Of a stretch of DNA of 64,000 nt, positions 56,899 to 64,000 are shown in pieces. Numbering within the stretch: position 1 is the first letter of the stretch; each line of letters opens with the position of its first letter. The stretch lies in assembly GCA_002633025.1 (NCBI GenBank), contig NMRB01000028.1, positions 115,724 through 179,723 of the forward strand, read 5' to 3'. Below the pieces are notes generated by a model. The model did no database searches. It was given only the letters and a program-made list of their open reading frames with translations, and had not been told where the DNA came from. The stretch is from Notospermus geniculatus (Eukaryota > Nemertea > Pilidiophora > Heteronemertea > Lineidae). The translations under genes were made by a program, and so were the position numbers.

Positions 56899-58271
56899 CT
56901 GAAATGGAAGCGAAAATAAATGCAATTAACTTGTCTTCGGGGAATATCAAATATGTTCAAAATAAATAGTGAAATTTCATAAAAATGTATTTCTCATCTG
57001 TTAACCAATGCGTTGGTGTGTTTCGTACATGTAAAATGCTTTTTTGCCGAATATCTTTGTCGTTGGTATGATAGTAAACAGTTTAATGATTCATAACCGA
57101 ATTTGAAAGCGCCCAAAGGATAAATATCTGTCACAGAATTAAAACGCAACATTTTTGTTACAATTGTTGCTGGAGGCTGACATCGAGTTGGTTATCTGGT
57201 AACTCTTTCTCAACCTGATCCATGAAGTGCCCGCGTTACTTAGCTGTCTACCCAGAGTAGATGTCTACCTCGAGCAGAATGGATGTCAAAGCCAGTGATT
57301 TTACCAAAGAATAACTCTTTCATTCTGCGCTGACAGAAGAAGAAGAGTTTCCAATTGAGATAATAGGCGAACATGTCCAGGTTCTGTCAGTGTGGAAAAG
57401 GAACGTTCCCAGGCGAAAAAGAGCCCATTAAATAGATTACAAAAAAAACCTCGAAGGCTTAGTGTCTCAGGAGAATTATACTAAGATGTGTGGAGTAGAT
57501 TCGGGGAAAACAAGAGAAACGATGCGTTGGGGGATTGTGGAAAGGAGATTGGAATATTACATGTATTTATTGTACATTGTAGTATGGAACACATTTAAGG
57601 AAAGAAGTGGGCGATGTATGGTGTTGTGTGGGATGTGATTTTCAAATCGCTAAGTAGCGCATCCTTGCCGAATTCTTCAGAGGAAAAGGAGAGAAAAATG
57701 CAAGGCCTCCTTCTGGGGACCACATGCTTGGTTACAGTTCACGTGACCTTGACGAGAGTGCATGTCCTTCCACAACAGTCTGTAGCTTGCTGTGGAAGGA
57801 TGACAAAGCTACAGACGGCCGTGACAGCTGTCGAGAATGGGCATGCAGAGCTTTGTCCTTGTGGTGATGCATGCATCAACTTATCAAGATAAGCATGGAA
57901 ATGTAGAGATGAATTCCATGATAAAATGCTAGTGTTGAAAATAATTATTGGTTTGGCCATGATGGCATTCAATAATCAATCAGCCTTGGGCAGAATTGAT
58001 GAAAACAGAAAGATTGGCATTTCGACTGCAGTAATTGAAAGATTTGCGATAAAATGTTATTGCAACGTATAATTGTAAAGTTATTCAGAGAACGGGGGCT
58101 TAATTTTTTCTCATATATTCCAATTTTTCACTAACAGCCGCAGATACTTCAGTCAATTTCAGGGCACGTAACTCAACGAGGATGATCAAAGGTAATAAAC
58201 AGCGAAATGTCGACAAAAAGAACCGCTGCATGCGGTAGCTTCTGTCCCCTCTATAATTGCTGGCAAAGCAC
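56899..58271. other. No exon recognised
   Basis: Should be intron of the gene ending at 56712. CCTTCCACAACAGTC near 57767 and TTGCTGTGGAAGGA near 57788 form a small hairpin. No preceding exon identified. Confidence 0.4.
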
Positions 58272-58352
58272 CCTCCCACAGCAGGGGCCTTTATCTCGCT
58301 CCTTTTCATCCGTGTGGGTATATATTGAGGTAAAAATCTCTGCTGTGGGAGG
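58272..58352. repeat. Short inverted repeat
   Basis: CCTCCCACAGCAG at the left and CTGCTGTGGGAGG at the right, 81 bp overall. Possibly a small MITE; AAAGC / GCAAAG words extend the pairing weakly. Confidence 0.55.
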
Positions 58353-59260
58353 ATGTCGCAAAGAGAAAGTAATCCCAGCCCAGCCCATGCATTCCGTCCC
58401 CGAGACTTGGGATCGAACACTCAACCCCTTGCATGTTGGGCTTCACGTCAACTCCGACTCCACCATGGTGACTCCTTGCCCTTTTACCGGCTTCACTCTG
58501 CGAATATCATAACCTGATCTAGCCGACCTCACCACCCTTAACCCCAATCTGATTCATCTTTCATAACCGTCCTACCTCAGTAAGAGTTTGTCCGGTGATT
58601 CCGACACGGACTATCGATCATGGTCCACAATGTCACGTCTCATCGTAGCCAAACATCACGCTAGGCTAACGCTAATATCCTCTCCACTGATCTTGTGAAC
58701 GAAGTTCTGAGGTATGCGGCCAATACTGATCAGCTAGGGATGACCTGGGAATTATAAGACAAGAAAACCTGACATGGAGTGATTAATCAGTGGTTGGGAT
58801 GATGACAAAGAGTGACATTGCGAAGGCCATGTTCTTGATATTGAGGAAACGCCGTTTAGCTGAGATTGCCGTGCGATTGTCAAGGGGCAAACTCGTACAA
58901 TATTTTGTCAAGGGGCAAACTCGTACAATATTATGGAAAAGAACATTGGTGAACCGAAATGTTTGGTCAGCAACAATTTTCAAATTTGATTTAACTTTCT
59001 ACCGAGTAGATGCATGTATGATCAAATCAATTGGAATCAGTGTGTTATTATGCATGTCTGGAATTGCAGTCACCACTGTACTGAAAGTTGCACTACCTGT
59101 GGCATAAGCTAACTTGAAGATTTACATTATGCAATGTAACCACCTTTTGGGGCTTGTTACTCTTTTCTTTCCTTAATTGCTGTCACGTCCTGTTTGGATG
59201 GGATACTTCATACATTTGGGTTTCAGCTCAGTCTGTTCTAGAGTTTCGGATTGTAAAGTA
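58353..59260. other. No gene recognised; one small direct repeat
   Basis: GTCAAGGGGCAAACTCGTAC plus AATATT is doubled in tandem at about 58878-58932. No exon seen. Confidence 0.4.
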
Positions 59261-59310
59261 CCAGCCTGAAGAAGACCCCGATTGGGGTCGAAAATTCGCA
59301 AAAACTCTGG
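59261..59310 (+). repeat. Repeat with hammerhead-like fold, copy 4
   Basis: CCAGCCTGAAGAAGACCCCG, ATT, GGGGTCGAAAATTCGC, AAAAACTCTGG. Keeps the intact CTGAAGA and GAAA words, the GACCCC/GGGGTC stem and the CCAG/CTGG outer pairing. The upstream flank differs from copies 1 and 3, so the conserved unit is about 60 bp. Confidence 0.6.
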
Positions 59311-60780
59311 AAATTGCCTTGTTATTCATCATTGAAGATTTACATGTTAGAAAAAAACGCTTTCCGAATTCACACACATATTAAGTGTTATATATAACTT
59401 TTATTGCAGCTATAAACGAGTTCTGGATCAGATTTCATCAGCAATAAACAAGATAGTTTCAGAGAAGATATCAGAGTAAAACCATCTCAACAAAAAGAAG
59501 AAGCAGAATTCAAGTTGTTAAAACGAAATGAAAATAGATGTCAAGAAAAAGTCAACAACAAAAAGGCAAATCAAGAAAAAGTCAACAACGACAACAACAA
59601 CAATATTACAAGAAAATACAAACCAACCTCTGGTGTCTTAGAATCCAATTGCTTGAATGGTCCAGGTGCTCAACTAGTCAAGCTGCCGCTCACTTCACAT
59701 CATATCCAATGTCTCGTGACCAACTTCGTTGTCCAAAGAAAAAAAGTGCCACGAAGTCGATATTTTATCCAGTTGTAATGGTCCACTAGCCAGTGCAACC
59801 ACTGGATTGGTTTACAACATATTCAGGATCATGCGCCCGGGATGTTACTGTATATCACAAGCAGATGAAGCGGTTACTGCAAAAGTCGTTGGTAATCTCT
59901 TCGACTTGGCTCAGCATGGCAACGATTCTACAGCGTCATGGAACGGCTCGCCCGGAAACTATCGGCAACGTCGACTGCATTTGTCTGTTGCTGGGCACAA
60001 GTGGAAGCCGTCTTATTTGTTGACGGCATGCCACTGATCTTGTTGGTGCCTGGACAGAAATAACCTGAGCAAACTCTTTGCCTGAGGGGATCTTGTGGCA
60101 GTGTTGGTCTGTGCTCAATGGTAGCCGAAATATCGGTGCTTGAAAACTTTCAATTTAAATGATTTTTAAGTATATCAATCTCTCTTGTTCATCGTTATAA
60201 ATAATGGTCATGATAATACTGTGTAACGAATTTCAATGATATTTTCCATTCTGATTCTTCAAAGCACCACTTCTAATTGAAATGTTTTAAACATCACCAT
60301 GTTTGACTGTCTGTACCTTTTAAATCCATCCATCTCTTTGTTCATTACTAAATGCCAACAGGATGACATGAAAGACACAGGAACATTAATCCACGTAGAT
60401 TTAATCTCTTGCTAACAACCAGTTTTCATGACTGTTGCCAGTTAATATTTTGTAGTTTAATCACAAAAAGCTTTCCCTGCAGACGAATCATGTTTTAATC
60501 CATATGGCCTTGTTGTATGGAAGATTATAAAAGCTATCATTTAACCATAGAGTCCGACGTTCAGCTGAAACTTGTAAAGTATACTGTACATAGACAAGAC
60601 CACGCTCGTTATTTAGATCCCTGAAGCCGCTGCGACGTGACGTTCATGCTCAGCCGCGTTTTGAACAGGCGAGCACTGCCATTCCACATGGCCAGTTTTA
60701 AGCACACTGGCGTAGAGTGACGCCAATTCGTAAGAATTTTGCTCGATGTTTGAAAAAAGCCTCCAGATTCAACAATGAAC
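59311..60780. other. No gene recognised
   Basis: An A-rich stretch (59500-59610) with repeated AAGAAAAAGTCAACAAC words keeps frames open. No true exon seen. Confidence 0.4.
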
Positions 60781-61102
60781 TGTTATAGTCTATTGTTATC
60801 TCTATTACAGTTTAGACACAGATAGACTTTACAGTCTATTATTGTCTCTATCAGTCTAATGTTGTAGAGTGGAGGCACGTTTATAGTCTATTATAGTCTA
60901 TTGTTATCTCGATTACAGTTTAGACACATATAGACTTTACAGTCTATTATTGTCTCTCAGTCTAATGTTGTAGAGATGAGGCCAAGTTTATAGTCTATTA
61001 TAGTCTATTGTACCGGTATCTCTATTACAGTTTAGACATTATAGACTTTACAGTCTATTATTGTCTCTATCAATCTAATGTTGTAGAGGGGAGGCCAAGT
61101 TT
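60781..61102. repeat. Tandem repeat, about 110-bp unit, three copies
   Basis: Each unit has TATAGTCTATTGTTATCTC, TTACAGTTTAGACA, ATAGACTTTACAGTCTATTA and TCTAATGTTGTAGAG followed by GAGGCCAAGTTTA. Within a unit the first half is partly the inverse of the second (TAGTCTATT / AATAGACTG-like), so it can form hairpins. Confidence 0.9.
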
Positions 61103-62417
61103 AAAAAAGATCAAGGCCAATCATGGAAAATCGTCCATCGCTTACCGTGACATCAGTTTGACTCCTCCGACTGAATGATACTTGGAGAAGCCATAGAGAG
61201 TATAACTATGTAACACCTCAGACTTAATACACCTCATCCTTACCACATCAAAAGGCAATTCCTGGCAATCATTTTGTGGCTAGCACTCGGTGGGTTTCAT
61301 TAAAGCCATTCTCAATCGCAGCTTTCAACGTGAAAGAAGGATTTATAGAATTAGACCATGATGTGGCCTCTGGGATGTGACATGCTGAGAGGATTTCTCA
61401 ACGGCTATTGGTATTGCGCGATTAACAAGACTCTAAATTACAAAATCTTTTCTTTGCCGACGGACCATCCTATTCTTTATGGCTTAACATTATCTTATTT
61501 TGCCTCCAACCATGCCATAAACAAACCGTTCATAGCTTTTACAAGAGATATGACCGTAGTTTCACATTCAAGAAGTCACTCCATAAACGGTATGAACGAC
61601 CACCAACGACAATGTTGTTGATGGTCAGGCCAAGGATTACAAAACCCAGCTGACAGAGTTGACTCGAATAGGGTAAACCTGAATATTGAGTGATCTCTTA
61701 CATGTAGAAATGGAAGTGTTTCCAAAAACTGCCCCCGAAGCTGTCGGGTCTGCCGACCATACTTCACCATCACCCACTCAACTCACGAGGAAACTTTTTC
61801 CCTTCGTTTGATTTAGTGTTCACTGGTATATTGCAAAAGCACCGCGTGTAATCAAGTGTATTTCTGCGGAAATTCCGACAATGCTCTGCATACTGATAAC
61901 TCCAATGATGAGCAATGATGACGTGCAGAAAAAAAGTTCATTCTCTCTGACATTTTGACCGTGCAATGTTTGACTGTACTTTTGCATCTGAATTTGGTTC
62001 TTCGTATACTCCTCTTTCAGTGGTAAACGGCGTGTTGTTCTCATTATGCTGTGAACGAAAACTAGTATACCGGTTGCAAGACTGAAAAAGCTTCCATGAG
62101 TAGCTTACAACAAGCATTAGGAGCAGATTTTAGTGTTTATATGTGAAATTAACAGTACTGCAAAAACCGTCAGCATTCCTTAACATCTTTGCTAGAAAAG
62201 GAAAAATGAACCAAGAAATGTTCAAAACAGCTGTGTACACTGATGCATAGCTGTATTATTGATTTACTGATTTCACAGTCTACTAATTAACCATTACATG
62301 TTTCCATAGTTCATTGCCACCAAATTATTCTTTAAAGATCAATTACTTTGTAAGTAGACGAAGAGAGAACTGAGAGTCATCGACAATTGTGTGAAAGAAT
62401 AACGTGATACATGTATC
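61103..62417. other. No gene recognised
   Basis: No plausible exon or repeat seen. Confidence 0.4.
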
Positions 62418-62445
62418 AAAAATAGATAAGCTTATCTATTTTTGG
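62418..62445. repeat. Perfect 28-bp palindrome
   Basis: CAAAAATAGATAAG followed directly by its exact complement, centred on AAGCTT. The same TATCTATTTTTGAT word occurs near 30522 and, as a palindrome, near 40620. It lies 7 bp before a family N MITE. Confidence 0.8.
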
Positions 62446-62452
62446 TGATATC

Positions 62453-62582
62453 GGTGTAACGTTTTTCAGTGTTCCCCAGGTGTGACTTGACGATAGGGGA
62501 CACACAGCGAAACATGTCGATCTATCTGCCAGCATTTCCCAAAGCAAAGGGGAAACAGAGAAACACTGGCAGATGTAACACC
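62453..62582. mobile_element. MITE family N, copy
   Basis: Begins GGTGTAACGTTTTTCAGTGT and ends ACACTGGCAGATGTAACACC. The inner ACTTGACGATAGGGGACACA and GCGAAACATGTCGATCTATC words match 44730-44875 in inverse orientation. Confidence 0.75.
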
Positions 62583-63241
62583 GGAAAACTGTAGGAGGCT
62601 GGCACATCTGCGAGAGTACAGGTGAACTTTCCTATTATCTCGTTTCAGCTTGATTAAAATTTGAATCAAGAACACCATTAGCGTTCATCCATTGTCATTT
62701 TGATGGCATCCTGCATCTCAGTTGCTGTTGTCATCGACACCTCGATGACACATCTCACCCCATCTACCAAATGTTATTGGGACAAAAAGAGTAAAATAAA
62801 AAGAACCCATTTCTCACGACATCTCTGTACTGGTACAACCATACGACTCGAAAGTTGTCGATGAAACCGTATCTCATTCTGGCTATTTAAACAAAAACCG
62901 AAGAGATACCAACAGCGAACGGGCCACTCGAGAGCCCCCCTCGGTGCGCTTACAACATAAATCATGATTAAGCCGAATTAAGTGAGGCTGTCTTGGTGGA
63001 GATATGTCATAAACGAATCGGGAATCAATTAAATCACGATTGGAAGCCACGTAGGGAGAATGAAATTGATATCTTGGCAAAGCGAGAAGAAATGGGACGT
63101 TCATCTGCCGTTATTTAACGTGAATTTATTACAGGTTCGTAAGAATTACTGTCTATTGCTATTTGGTGTCTTTTACCCGATGAAATATTCATGTTCAGGT
63201 CCGATAGGTTATTCATCTTCAAAAGAAAACTTAGATCAGGT
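62583..63241. other. No gene recognised
   Basis: No plausible exon or repeat seen. Confidence 0.4.
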
Positions 63242-63505
63242 GGTTTAGGTCACAGCAAGGAAGCAGTTTCTACATTAGGTCACAGCAAGGAGAAGTTTTC
63301 TAGTTTAGGTCACAACAAGTAGGCCTTTTCTATATTAGGTCACGGCAAGGAGAAGTCTTCTAGTTTAAGTCACAACAAGAAGGCCTTTTTTCTAGATTAG
63401 GTCACAGCAAGGAGAAATTTTCTAGTTTAAGTCGCAACAAGAAGGCTTTTTTTCTAGGAGAAATTTTCTAGTTTAGGTCGCAACAAGGAAGCTTTTCTGA
63501 ATTTC
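63242..63505. repeat. Minisatellite, about 30-bp unit in 60-bp dimers
   Basis: The unit TTAGGTCACAGCAAGGAGAA plus GTTTTCTAG alternates with TTTAGGTCACAACAAGAAGG plus CCTTTTTTCTAG. About eight to nine units, the last ones truncated. Confidence 0.85.
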
Positions 63506-63839
63506 CTGTTTCCCCTCCTCAATGCTTGGCAGCCTGACTTTGGCTCGCTAATACAAAAGGGTATATCTCGAATAGTTAATGCATGAAGTCATTGATATAC
63601 GACTTTTGGCGAAGAAAGCTATACAAGGATCTACCTTCCTAATTTACCTGTCCTTTCCTTCCACCGATTGATTACCTGGTCTTTCTCTGACACGGGGCAC
63701 ACTTTATCCCCACATAATTATTCCACGTAGCAAATCCCTCGCTCGATAGCCATGAAGCCACAAATAAGATTGGTATCCGGTCTTCTTTGACTGGCCCCTG
63801 CAATCAGATGCTACAGGCACGGCCAGAATTAACTTCCAC
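63506..63839. other. No gene recognised
   Basis: No plausible exon or repeat seen. Confidence 0.4.
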
Positions 63840-64000
63840 ATCATACGCGTAGTAATGTGTATGGTATGCACAGCGCTACGCGATGCATAGCGCGCAGTAC
63901 TTCGTGAATGATGCGCGTAGTAATTTGCGTATTACGCGACGCTGCACGTCATGTCACGCGTAATGTTACGCGCAGCATCTCGCACAGTATTACGCGATAT
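63840..64000. repeat. ACGCG-rich degenerate repeat at the window edge
   Basis: Words ACGCGTAGTAAT, GCGCGTAGTAAT, ATTACGCG and TTACGCG(C/A)AG recur in both orientations for 160 bp to the end of the window. Probably the start of a longer repeat that continues outside. Confidence 0.6.

Noticed and set aside
58272-58352. Rho-independent terminator-like hairpin
   Set aside because: Loop is too long and no T-run follows; the context is eukaryotic. Kept only as a short inverted repeat.

Overview
The window looks like non-coding nuclear DNA of an invertebrate animal, probably marine. There is no operon-like packing, no long open reading frame (the longest is about 160 codons), and the few believable coding pieces end at GT/AG splice sites. 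Short palindromic transposons (MITEs), tRNA-like SINE fragments and minisatellites fill much of the sequence. The octamer TACATGTA occurs at least 30 times by eye, about one being expected by chance, and TAGGCCTA is also common. Both words are frequent in several marine deuterostome and lophotrochozoan genomes. I cannot name the species.

Coding content is very thin. Positions 1-90 read as the last 29 codons of a + strand gene. Two minus-strand exons lie back to back near 56.35-56.90 kb: a terminal exon with a strong acceptor, stop codon and AATAAA, and 154 bp further on the ATG-containing first exon of the next gene with a good donor. I recognise no family in any of them. Weaker exon candidates are at 8.47-8.55 kb (-), 36.16-36.33 kb (+) and 51.49-51.66 kb (+). 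Everything else appears intergenic or intronic.

MITEs dominate. At least ten inverted-repeat families are visible, several with two to six copies. Clusters stand out at 3.47-3.83 kb (three tandem copies of one element), 7.65-8.13 kb, 11.20-11.94 kb (three elements end to end) and 42.39-42.68 kb. A nested insertion at 1.70-2.01 kb has a 7-bp target duplication and an empty site visible in two other copies of its host repeat. A 374-bp element at 47.9-48.2 kb has an 11-bp flanking duplication. A separate repeat seen at 8.6, 14.0, 22.9 and 59.3 kb carries a conserved fold resembling a hammerhead ribozyme core.

Minisatellites and longer tandem repeats lie at 27.4, 28.6, 35.1, 49.5, 50.6, 53.0, 54.4, 60.8 and 63.2 kb.

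The assembly is not clean. Four single-N positions (10531, 26297, 32303, 37071) have nearly identical sequence on both sides, differing by small indels. This is the pattern left when two haplotypes of a polymorphic diploid are joined head to tail. In the fourth case a transposon lies beside one copy only. Other Ns sit next to poly-G runs.
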